Assembly (NCBI GenBank): GCA_900553885.1
Contig: USFD01000010.1
Location: 1 to 52,789, forward strand
Direction: 5' to 3'
DNA: 52,789 bases
Source: an uncultured Ruminococcus sp.
GTDB taxonomy: Bacteria > Bacillota > Clostridia > Lachnospirales > Lachnospiraceae
Shown piece after piece: positions 1 through 7,576 of this stretch. Numbering within the stretch: position 1 is the stretch's first letter; each line of letters begins with the position of its first letter. The notes below the pieces were generated by a model. The model worked only from the letters and a program-made list of their open reading frames with translations. It was not told the DNA's origin and did no database searches. Made by a program: the position numbers and the translations under genes.

Positions 1-2181
1 CACAACGGAAGCCCGGGTAAGACTCTGCTGAATCTCATCAATTTCTGTGTAGCAGGCGGCGCGCCGGCTTTTCACATCATTGACCTTCTTCTCCATCTCG
101 TCCATATCCGCCTTCAGCATGGCAACTGTTTTCTCAAACTCTTCAATCTCTCTTCGTCTGCTGAGCAGATTACTGGAATTTTTAAATGCTCCGCCGGTCA
201 TGGATCCGCCCGGATTAATCAGTTCTCCCTCCAGTGTAACCAGTCTGAGCGTCTGTCTGTATTTTCTGGCAATGGCAATCCCGTGATCAATATGATCTAC
301 CACGATCGTCCGCCCCAGAAGCTGTCCAGCAAGCCCTTCAAACCTCTTTTCAACATGAACCAGCGTATTCGCCGTTCCGATTACCCCCGGCTCCTGAAGA
401 GCCTCCGGATTCCGGATCCCTCCGCTCCCGTGCATGCTTGTGAGAGGAAGGAACGTAGCCCGTCCGAATTTATTTTTCTTGAGGAAGGAAATCATCCGTT
501 TTGCAGTATCCTCATTATCTGTGACAATATTCTGAATATTGCCGCCAAGAGCAGTCTCTATGGCAATCTCATATTCCTTGTCTACCTTGATAATGTCGGC
601 CACTACGCCGATCAGACCTTTTTCCCGGTCCTTATTTGCCATAACTTTCCGTATGCTGTTTCCATAGCCGTCATAGCGCTCCGTAATATTCTTTAAGGAC
701 TCCAGACGGGACGACTCCCGGTGAAAGGCAGTCTGCCCGATCCGAAGCTTTTCCTGCTTTTCGGAAAGGTCTTTCTGCAGCCGGCTGATCTCCTGTTCAT
801 TCTCTGCAATTCTGGAATTATATGTTTCAATCTCTTTGCGGACAGTTTCCAGCTGTTCTTCATATTCTTTCAGATTCTGTCCCTGTTTTCTGCCCTCTTC
901 TGCAAGTTCCTGTATGGTTTCAGCCAGAACAGTTTTTCTGGAAGCGATCTGCTCCTTTGTCGTATCGTAGTGCTGAATTTTTGCCTTTGTGGACGCGCGG
1001 TTTTCCAGAAGCTCCATAATCTCCTGCTTTCCGCTTTCAATCCCGGCAGTATACTCTGCGATTTTTGTCTGAAGCCCGATCAGCTGTTTCCTGGCTTCGC
1101 GGTCTTCCTCGGACGCCTGAAGCAGCTGTGTCCGGAGTGCTTCCTGTTCCTTTTCCAGAGACTCTTTCTGCTCCCTGCGTGTTGCAATTTCAATACGCAC
1201 AGCATTCACACGACTGTCGTAATGTTCGTCATTCATGCGCGCTGTATTGATCTGCTCTTTCAGGACATTGATCTGTCCTTCCAGCTGCTGTTTCAGAAGA
1301 TTGGTCTCATTGAGCTGATTTTTTGCAGTATCAATCGACAGATCAATACCGTCAATTTCTTCCTCGATGGCATCATACTCGGCCTTCATCTTCTCATAGC
1401 GGCCGTTTGCCTCTTCCATTTCTTCGGCAGCCGTATCATATTTTTCCTGGGTATCCCGGATTCTGTCCTTCAGACGTTCCTCTTCCAGAAGGAACATATT
1501 GATATCGTACTTCTTCAGTTCTTCCTTTTTCTTCAGATATTCTCTGGCTGTCTCAGACTGTTTTTCAAGAGGGCCCAGCTGTTTTTCCAGCTCTTTTAAT
1601 ATATCGTCCACCCGGGTCAGATTCATCCGCTCTTCTTCCAGCTTTTTCAGGGATACATTTTTTCTTCGTTTAAATTTTACAATTCCTGCCGCCTCATCAA
1701 AAAGTTCCCGTCTCTCCTCCGGCTTTCCGCTCAGAATTTTGTCAATCTGTCCCTGTCCGATAATCGAATATCCCTCTTTGCCGATTCCGGTGTCGTAGAA
1801 CATTTCATTAATATCCTTCAGACGGCACTGAGTTCCGTTAATGAGATATTCGCTTTCTCCTGAACGGTAAAGTTTCCGGGTAACGGTAACCTCCCCGTAT
1901 TCCACAGGAAGTTTATGATCGGAATTATCCAGTGTAATCGCAACAGAAGCATAGCTCAGAGGCTTTCTGTTTTCCGTGCCGGAAAAAATCACGTCCTGCA
2001 TACTGCCGCCGCGGAGCTGTTTTACACGCTGCTCGCCGAGAACCCATCTCACTGCGTCCGCCACATTGCTCTTTCCGCTTCCGTTTGGTCCGACAATTCC
2101 GGTAATACCGTTGTGAAAGTCAAATTTTATTCTGTTGGCAAAGGATTTAAACCCCTGCACTTCAATGCTCTTTAAATACAT
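1..2181 (-). CDS. smc: SMC chromosome condensation ATPase (N-terminal part)
   Basis: Structural maintenance of chromosomes protein, the ATPase core of the SMC-ScpAB condensin. About 727 residues are visible. The N-terminus carries the Walker A motif GPNGSGKSN near residue 32 and the typical start MYLKSIEVQGFKSFA. A long coiled-coil arm follows, then the hinge in the first 700 bases of the window (GVVADIIKVD, NPGGSMTGGAF). The C-terminal half with the ABC signature lies beyond the edge. The ATG at 2181 follows an AAAGGTG ribosome site located in the end of rnc, 9 bases away, so the two genes are translated from one mRNA. The pairing rnc-smc is standard in Firmicutes. Confidence 0.97.
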   Translation of the reverse strand, partial: MYLKSIEVQGFKSFANRIKFDFHNGITGIVGPNGSGKSNVADAVRWVLGEQRVKQLRGGSMQDVIFSGTENRKPLSYASVAITLDNSDHKLPVEYGEVTVTRKLYRSGESEYLINGTQCRLKDINEMFYDTGIGKEGYSIIGQGQIDKILSGKPEERRELFDEAAGIVKFKRRKNVSLKKLEEERMNLTRVDDILKELEKQLGPLEKQSETAREYLKKKEELKKYDINMFLLEEERLKDRIRDTQEKYDTAAEEMEEANGRYEKMKAEYDAIEEEIDGIDLSIDTAKNQLNETNLLKQQLEGQINVLKEQINTARMNDEHYDSRVNAVRIEIATRREQKESLEKEQEALRTQLLQASEEDREARKQLIGLQTKIAEYTAGIESGKQEIMELLENRASTKAKIQHYDTTKEQIASRKTVLAETIQELAEEGRKQGQNLKEYEEQLETVRKEIETYNSRIAENEQEISRLQKDLSEKQEKLRIGQTAFHRESSRLESLKNITERYDGYGNSIRKVMANKDREKGLIGVVADIIKVDKEYEIAIETALGGNIQNIVTDNEDTAKRMISFLKKNKFGRATFLPLTSMHGSGGIRNPEALQEPGVIGTANTLVHVEKRFEGLAGQLLGRTIVVDHIDHGIAIARKYRQTLRLVTLEGELINPGGSMTGGAFKNSSNLLSRRREIEEFEKTVAMLKADMDEMEKKVNDVKSRRAACYTEIDEIQQSLTRASVV

Positions 2182-2190
2182 ACAACACCT

Positions 2191-2883
2191 TTACTTCTGC
2201 CGGCGCAGCTGCAGAATCGCTTTATATGCCGCCTGCTGCTCCGCCGCTTTTTTCGTGCGTCCCTTTCCGGACCCATAGACAGTATCCCCGATTCTGACTT
2301 CCACACAGAAAGACTTATCGTGATCCGGTCCTTCCTCTCCCGTAAGTCTGTAGGAAATCCCGCCTTTTCCATCTGCCTGTACGATTTCCTGCAGGATAGT
2401 TTTACTATCATAAAAGAGCTGTTTATTTTCCAGGTCTGTCAGTACAAACCGGTGGATAAACTCTTTTGCATTAGTAAAACCACCATCCAGATACACGGCC
2501 CCGATCAGTGCTTCCATCGCATCGGACGTAACAGAATCCCGGTATCTTCCGCCTGTAGACTCCTCTCCTTTTCCCAGGTAGAGATAGTCTCCCAGCCCGA
2601 TATCCCGCGCACACATTGCCAGAGATGGCTCACAGACCATACTGGCTCTCAATTTGGTAAGCTTCCCTTCCGGCATTTTCGGCGATCTGCAAAACAAAAA
2701 TTCGCTGGATACCAGCTCCAGGACCGCATCCCCCAGAAACTCCAGCCGTTCATTACATCTGTGCTTCGGAATATGCATTTCATTGGTGTAGGAACTGTGC
2801 ATCATGGCTGTTTTTAAGAGATCCGGATCCCGGAAAGTATATCCGATTTTCTGTTCCAGTTCTTTTAATTTATCATCCATCAT
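2191..2883 (-). CDS. rnc: Ribonuclease III
   Basis: Double-strand-specific endoribonuclease that processes rRNA precursors and structured mRNAs. It has 230 residues, the usual length. The signature NERLEFLGDAVLE lies at residues 44-56 with metal ligands E48 and D52; the second acidic pair is D121 and E124 (DAMEALIGAVYLDGG). The C-terminal part is a double-stranded RNA binding domain ending in a basic stretch (GKGRTKKAAEQQAA). The start ATG is preceded by AGAGGATAT; a second ATG follows directly. It lies between acpP (separated by a terminator hairpin) and smc. Confidence 0.97.
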   Translation of the reverse strand: MMDDKLKELEQKIGYTFRDPDLLKTAMMHSSYTNEMHIPKHRCNERLEFLGDAVLELVSSEFLFCRSPKMPEGKLTKLRASMVCEPSLAMCARDIGLGDYLYLGKGEESTGGRYRDSVTSDAMEALIGAVYLDGGFTNAKEFIHRFVLTDLENKQLFYDSKTILQEIVQADGKGGISYRLTGEEGPDHDKSFCVEVRIGDTVYGSGKGRTKKAAEQQAAYKAILQLRRQK

Positions 2884-2900
2884 ATATCCTCTGTTATGAA

Positions 2901-2930
2901 AACGAAAAAGCCCACAGGGGCTTTTTCGTT
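2901..2930 (-). terminator. Hairpin terminator or attenuator between acpP and rnc
   Basis: A perfect 13-bp inverted repeat (2901-2913 and 2918-2930) with a 4-base loop. On the minus strand the right arm runs into GTTTTC, so it resembles an intrinsic terminator after acpP. Readthrough probably feeds rnc-smc, because no clear promoter lies in the short gap before rnc. Confidence 0.75.
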
Positions 2931-2939
2931 TTTCTTTTT

Positions 2940-3170
2940 CTATTCCACTGCTTTCTTGATCTGATCTACCGCATCCTGAACCGTTACGATTTTCTCAGCT
3001 TCGTCGTTGTCGATTTCAATATCGAACTCTTCCTCAATTCCCATGATAATCTGGAAAATATCAAGAGAATCCGCTCCCAGATCATCTACAAATGTTGTTT
3101 CCGGTTTAATCTCATCTTTCTGGACGTTCAGAACATCCGCAATAATGTCCTGCAGTTTTTCAAATTCCAT
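2940..3170 (-). CDS. acpP: Acyl carrier protein
   Basis: Carrier of growing acyl chains in type II fatty acid synthesis. It has 76 residues, is acidic, and holds the phosphopantetheine attachment motif DSL with Ser35 in GADSLDIFQ. An AGGAGG ribosome site lies 8 bases before the ATG. It is directly downstream of plsX (17 bases), as expected for the phospholipid block plsX-acpP, and is followed by a terminator-like hairpin before rnc. Confidence 0.97.
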   Translation of the reverse strand: MEFEKLQDIIADVLNVQKDEIKPETTFVDDLGADSLDIFQIIMGIEEEFDIEIDNDEAEKIVTVQDAVDQIKKAVE

Positions 3171-3187
3171 AATTCAATCCTCCTACT

Positions 3188-4213
3188 TTACGCTAAATTT
3201 TCCTGCGTCTCCTGCTGTATCGCTGCCTTTATCTTCTCATTGATCTTCTGCTCTCTGAATGTGACGCACTGGATAATAGAATTGCATATTTCTTTGGATG
3301 TAGAGCTGCCGTGAGTCTTTACGACCAGGCCGTTCAGTCCAAGAAGCGGTGCCCCGCCATGTTCGCTGAGATCAAAATCTTTCAGCGTCTCCTTCAGTGC
3401 CGGCTTTACAAGCAATGCACCGATTTTGCTCCGGAGCGAGGACATCATGCCGCCCTTGATCTTACTGATCAGAGCTCCTCCCACTCCTTCATAAAGCTTC
3501 AGGATTACATTACCGACAAAAGCCTCGCACACGATCACATCAGCTGCTCCGTAAGGAATATCTCTCGCCTCAACACTTCCGATAAAGTTGATATCATCGC
3601 ATGCCTTCAGGAGCGGAAATGTCTCTTTTACAAGCGCATTTCCCTTTTCTTCTTCTGCGCCAATATTTACAATGCCCACCGTCGGATTTTTTTTGCCCAT
3701 AACGCTCTCCATATAAATGGATCCCATTTTGGCAAACTGTACCAGATGGGATGGTCTTGCATCCACATTGGCTCCGCAGTCAATCAGAAGAGATGCCCCT
3801 TTTAAAGTGGGAAAAAGCGGCGCCAGAGGAGGTCTCTCCACACCTTTTATCCTTCCCACAAGAACCTGACCGCCTACAAGGACGGCTCCGGTGCTTCCCG
3901 CTGACACGAACGCATCCGCCTCTCCCTTTTTTACCATTTTCATGGCAACCACAATGGAAGAATCCTTCTTGCCTCTGATCGCTTTTACAGGCGGCTCCGC
4001 CGTCTCAATCACCTCTGAAGCATTTACAATCTCAATCTGTTCTGCAGGATACGTATAGCCGGCCAGTTCCTTTTTCAGGACTTCCTCTCTTCCGGTCAGC
4101 AGTATCTTGATATCGTTTCTCTTCTGAACCGCTTCCACTGCGCCTTTTACAATCTCGCCAGGTGCATTGTCCCCGCCCATCGCATCAAGCGCAATCCTTG
4201 TAATATCAGACAT
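3188..4213 (-). CDS. plsX: Phosphate acyltransferase PlsX
   Basis: Converts acyl-ACP to acyl-phosphate, the first step of phospholipid synthesis in most Gram-positive bacteria. It has 341 residues. The N-terminus RIALDAMGGDNAPGEIVKGA and the motif ADAFVSAGSTGAVL are characteristic of the family. The ATG at 4213 was chosen because GGAGGAAGGAAA stands just before it; an open frame continues upstream but without a ribosome site. The gene has its own promoter at 4242-4270 and is cut off from rpmF by a terminator, so it heads a plsX-acpP transcript. Confidence 0.96.
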   Translation of the reverse strand: MSDITRIALDAMGGDNAPGEIVKGAVEAVQKRNDIKILLTGREEVLKKELAGYTYPAEQIEIVNASEVIETAEPPVKAIRGKKDSSIVVAMKMVKKGEADAFVSAGSTGAVLVGGQVLVGRIKGVERPPLAPLFPTLKGASLLIDCGANVDARPSHLVQFAKMGSIYMESVMGKKNPTVGIVNIGAEEEKGNALVKETFPLLKACDDINFIGSVEARDIPYGAADVIVCEAFVGNVILKLYEGVGGALISKIKGGMMSSLRSKIGALLVKPALKETLKDFDLSEHGGAPLLGLNGLVVKTHGSSTSKEICNSIIQCVTFREQKINEKIKAAIQQETQENLA

Positions 4214-4241
4214 TTTCCTTCCTCCTAACACTACTGAAATT

Positions 4242-4270
4242 ATTCTACTGGAAAACATTATAAAAATCAA
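4242..4270 (-). promoter_or_regulatory. Sigma-A promoter of plsX
   Basis: On the minus strand a -35 box TTGATT (4265-4270) and a -10 box TAGAAT (4242-4247) are separated by exactly 17 bases. The -10 box ends about 28 bases before the plsX start codon. No FapR-type palindrome is evident next to it. Confidence 0.7.
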
Positions 4271-4305
4271 GTATAAGTATTTCAATCACCGAAAACATAA
4301 AAAGA

Positions 4306-4330
4306 GGTACAGAACAAACTGTTCTGCACC
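4306..4330 (-). terminator. Terminator after rpmF
   Basis: Two 11-base arms (4306-4316, 4320-4330) pair completely in the minus-strand RNA if one G-U pair is allowed. A short U-rich tail (TCTTTTTATG) follows. It lies just after the rpmF stop and ends the yceD-rpmF transcript. Confidence 0.75.
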
Positions 4331-4349
4331 CCTGCTTTTTACATCTGAA

Positions 4350-4529
4350 TTAATCAACGGAAATGATTTCACGCTTATTGTAGGAACCGCATGCCTTGCA
4401 TACACGGTGAGGCATCATAAGCTCGCCGCACTTGCTGCATTTTACAAGGTTCGGAGCGCTCATCTTCCAGTTGGCTCTTCTTTTATCTCTTCTTGCCTTT
4501 GAAGATTTATTCTTTGGACAGATTGACAT
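4350..4529 (-). CDS. rpmF: 50S ribosomal protein L32
   Basis: A 59-residue ribosomal protein with the typical beginning MSICPKNKSSKARRDKRRAN and a zinc ribbon with two CxxC pairs (CSKC and CKAC). It starts 3 bases after the yceD stop and its ribosome site AAGGAGGTG lies inside the end of yceD. The yceD-rpmF pair is conserved across bacteria. Confidence 0.96.
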   Translation of the reverse strand: MSICPKNKSSKARRDKRRANWKMSAPNLVKCSKCGELMMPHRVCKACGSYNKREIISVD

Positions 4530-4532
4530 AGG

Positions 4533-5060
4533 TTACACCTCCTTAAAATTCTTAAATAAGTCACGGACTACTGACATTCTAGGATCAAGTCCCGGATCTT
4601 CACAGTCACAGGACCCCGTATTCAGGTTCTGACCGCATACGCTGCACAGTCCTCTGCAGTCTTCCCTGCAGAGCACCTTCGCCGGCCATCCCGACAAAAT
4701 CTCATGAAAGAGAAGTTTGTCCACGTCAAGATGATATCCGTCAATAAAGTTTGATTCATCCAGTTCCTCTGTCAGTTCTGCATCGGAGAGACCTAAGTCA
4801 ACATGTTTTGTACTGTTTATCACAAACTCATGCCTGACTTCCTCCAGGCACCTGTCGCAGGGAATCGCAACAGAAAGTACCGTGTCTGTGTAGATCATAA
4901 GTTCCTTTCCTTTTACGAACTCCACACGCACATGAACCGGTTCCTTGCGGACAACCGGATAACTGCCGGATTTCATCCGGATCTCATCCAGTGTACATTC
5001 CACAGTCTCTTCAACCGTCCTATGCTGGTCTGACATAACGTCTGATAGGTTAATTAACAT
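4533..5060 (-). CDS. yceD: DUF177 (YceD family) protein, 23S rRNA accumulation protein
   Basis: A 175-residue member of the YceD/DUF177 family, linked in E. coli and plants to 23S rRNA accumulation; the molecular activity is not known. A cysteine cluster near residues 130-155 (LCREDCRGLC, CGQNLNTGSCDC) is the conserved metal-binding-like signature. The order yceD-rpmF matches the family's usual context. An AGGAG site stands 8 bases before the ATG, and a strong promoter lies 30 bases upstream. Confidence 0.92.
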   Translation of the reverse strand: MLINLSDVMSDQHRTVEETVECTLDEIRMKSGSYPVVRKEPVHVRVEFVKGKELMIYTDTVLSVAIPCDRCLEEVRHEFVINSTKHVDLGLSDAELTEELDESNFIDGYHLDVDKLLFHEILSGWPAKVLCREDCRGLCSVCGQNLNTGSCDCEDPGLDPRMSVVRDLFKNFKEV

Positions 5061-5089
5061 AATAGATTACTCCTATTCACACCTAGACT

Positions 5090-5117
5090 ATTATATCATG
5101 TAAATTTGGTTTGTCAA
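5090..5117 (-). promoter_or_regulatory. Strong sigma-A promoter of yceD-rpmF
   Basis: Consensus -35 TTGACA (5112-5117) and -10 TATAAT (5090-5095) with a 16-base spacer on the minus strand. It makes the yceD-rpmF unit independent of the sugar locus upstream. Confidence 0.85.
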
Positions 5118-5197
5118 CCAGAAAAAATTACATTTTTGCGCAACTTATGTCATCCGCGCGGCTTCAAAGAAAAGAAGCGGAAAACGGACCGAAAACT

Positions 5198-7558
5198 TTA
5201 CAATTCAACAGTAACATTTTCCTTTGCGGGATAGAGAAGAATGCCCTTCTGCGTTGCTTCAGCTGCGCTGACATTTTCCGCGCTCCGGATCCTCTCTGTA
5301 TTGCGCAGAAGATATGTCACTCTGTCATTTTCCCCTTCGCTTTCAATATATATTCTGTTCTTCTCTCTTTTCATCCGCACACAAAGCACAATATTTCCTT
5401 CCGCATCCGGCACACGGCACTGCGCCGTCTGTCCTTCCGCCAGTTCAAATACTTCAAAGCAAACGTCCGTACAGTAATTATATTCCGCCGTATCATCGCA
5501 GGCTCCCAGCGGAAGTATCGTATTGTCCCGGACAAACAGAGGTAAAGACATGAAGTCATAGGTTTCCTCATACCAGCGATTCCCTTTCCGTTTCTCGCCG
5601 GAAAGGAGATGGGTCCACATTCCTTCCGGAAGATAGTAAGATACCCTGCCGCTTTTTTCAAAAACCGGCGCCACCAGGAGCGCATCTCCCAGCATATACT
5701 GCATATCCAGATATTTTACTGCCGGATCTCCTTCAAACTCCATAATCATCGGACGCAGAACCGGAACGCCGGTCTCATGGGCCGTAACCGACATGGAATA
5801 CAGATACGGCATCAGCCGGTTCTTCAGCACAGAAAACTTTCTGCATACTTCCACTGCTTCCTCGTCAAAAACCCAGGGGACACGGTAGCTTTTAGAACCA
5901 TGGAGCCTGCTGTGAGATGACAGAAGGCCGAACTGCAGCCAGCGCTTATAAACATCCGGATCTGCTGTCATTTCAAACCCTCCGATATCATGGCTCCAGA
6001 ATGAAAATCCCGACATCGCAAAAGACAGGCCACCCCTCAGAGTCTCTGCCATTGAGGAATATGTGCCGGAAGAATCTCCGCCCCAGTGAATCGGAAACTT
6101 CTGGCTTCCTGCCGTAGCACTTCTGGCAAACACTACTGCCTTGTTTTTCCCCTCCGTATTTTCAAGCACCTCAAACACAGCCTTGTTGTACAGATAGGTA
6201 TAATAATTATGCATCGCCCATGGATCCGAGCCATCATAATACAAAACATCTGCCGGGATCCGCTCTCCAAAGTCTGTTTTAAAGCAGTCTACTCCCATAT
6301 CCAGCAGCCTTCTCAGTCTGTCCTGATACCATTTAACAGCTGCCGGATTTGTAAAATCTACAATTCCCATTCCCGGCTGCCAGCTGTCCAGCTGCCGGAT
6401 CCCCTTTCCATCTGCCCGCATAAGAAAATAGCCCTTTTCCACCCCTTCCCGGAAGAAAGCGGTTCCCTGCGCCACATACGGATTAATCCAAACGCAGATC
6501 CTGAGCCCTTTTTCCTTATATCCGGAGAGCATTTTCTCTACTTCCGGGAAAATTCTCTCATCCCACTCAAAATCACACCAGTGAAATTCTTTCATCCAGA
6601 AACAGTCAAAGTGGAATACATTAAACGGAAGCTTTCTGCTGCGCATTCCGGAAATAAACGAACCTGTTGTTTTTTCATCGTAATCCGTTGTAAAAGAAGT
6701 GGAGAGCCACAGGCCGAATGACCAGGCAGGAGGAAGAGCCGGCCTGCCGGTAAATGCCGTATATTTTGTAAGAACGTCTTTTATGTCCTCTCCATATATA
6801 ATATGATAGCGAAGCTCTTCTCCCTTTACAGAAAATCCCACATTTTCCACTTTTTCACTGGCCACCTCAAAAGAAACCAGATCTGTATGATCCACAAACA
6901 CTCCGTAATGTCTGCTTGTGATATAAAAAGGAATATTTTTGTATGCAATCTGTGATGCCGTTCCTCCGTCCTCATTCCAGATATCCACCGTCTGCCCGTT
7001 TTTCACAAATGCTGTAAAACGCTCTCCAAATCCATACACGCACTCTCCCGGTGCCAGAGAAAGCTCGGTCATCATATAAGGCTGATAATCTGCATGAAGG
7101 TAATTTTCTTCCGGATATTTTGTAGATACAGTCCTTCCGTACTGCATATATCCCAGATTGTTAGCACCGATCTCCGTCAGTACTTCTCCGTCTGCAGCGA
7201 ACACAATCCGGAATTCTTTTTTCAGTACTTCGACCCGCATCCTTCCGGATGTAAGAACCGCTTTTTCGTCCGAATCCTCAAATTCTGTCTCCTGACGGTC
7301 CACTTCCAGGTCAAACCGGGGTTCCCTTTTCCTATACCCTTCAAAATGCCAGCACCTGACACTGATCATATCCTTTCTGTCAAATGTAAATTCCGCAGTG
7401 ATCGTTCCCACATCAAGCGCAGCCGCTCTGTCCATAACTTTATGAAAGGGCATTACCACCCGCATTCCCTTCGGAATCCGTTCAACAGAAAACGCCTGCA
7501 CCGCATATCTGGCATTTGCTTTCTCATTTTTTTCCCAATATCCTTCTGTAAATTTCAT
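5198..7558 (-). CDS. yicI: GH31 alpha-xylosidase, YicI type
   Basis: A glycoside hydrolase expected to release alpha-linked xylose from the non-reducing end of short oligosaccharides such as isoprimeverose. It has 786 residues and no signal peptide, so it acts inside the cell. The nucleophile region FKTDFGERIP (Asp429) is the form seen in E. coli YicI rather than in GH31 alpha-glucosidases; the acid/base is Asp495 in HWGGDSSGTYSSMAE. The start ATG is 18 bases after the GH3 stop. It is the last gene of the ABC transporter operon. Family assignment is firm; xylose specificity is inferred from the motif. No clear terminator was found after it. Confidence 0.9.
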   Translation of the reverse strand: MKFTEGYWEKNEKANARYAVQAFSVERIPKGMRVVMPFHKVMDRAAALDVGTITAEFTFDRKDMISVRCWHFEGYRKREPRFDLEVDRQETEFEDSDEKAVLTSGRMRVEVLKKEFRIVFAADGEVLTEIGANNLGYMQYGRTVSTKYPEENYLHADYQPYMMTELSLAPGECVYGFGERFTAFVKNGQTVDIWNEDGGTASQIAYKNIPFYITSRHYGVFVDHTDLVSFEVASEKVENVGFSVKGEELRYHIIYGEDIKDVLTKYTAFTGRPALPPAWSFGLWLSTSFTTDYDEKTTGSFISGMRSRKLPFNVFHFDCFWMKEFHWCDFEWDERIFPEVEKMLSGYKEKGLRICVWINPYVAQGTAFFREGVEKGYFLMRADGKGIRQLDSWQPGMGIVDFTNPAAVKWYQDRLRRLLDMGVDCFKTDFGERIPADVLYYDGSDPWAMHNYYTYLYNKAVFEVLENTEGKNKAVVFARSATAGSQKFPIHWGGDSSGTYSSMAETLRGGLSFAMSGFSFWSHDIGGFEMTADPDVYKRWLQFGLLSSHSRLHGSKSYRVPWVFDEEAVEVCRKFSVLKNRLMPYLYSMSVTAHETGVPVLRPMIMEFEGDPAVKYLDMQYMLGDALLVAPVFEKSGRVSYYLPEGMWTHLLSGEKRKGNRWYEETYDFMSLPLFVRDNTILPLGACDDTAEYNYCTDVCFEVFELAEGQTAQCRVPDAEGNIVLCVRMKREKNRIYIESEGENDRVTYLLRNTERIRSAENVSAAEATQKGILLYPAKENVTVEL

Positions 7559-7576
7559 CCGTGCCTCCTTTCCTGT

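Noticed and set aside
5118..5197. Terminator after the GH31 gene
   Set aside because: Only short, weak inverted repeats without a U-run are present.
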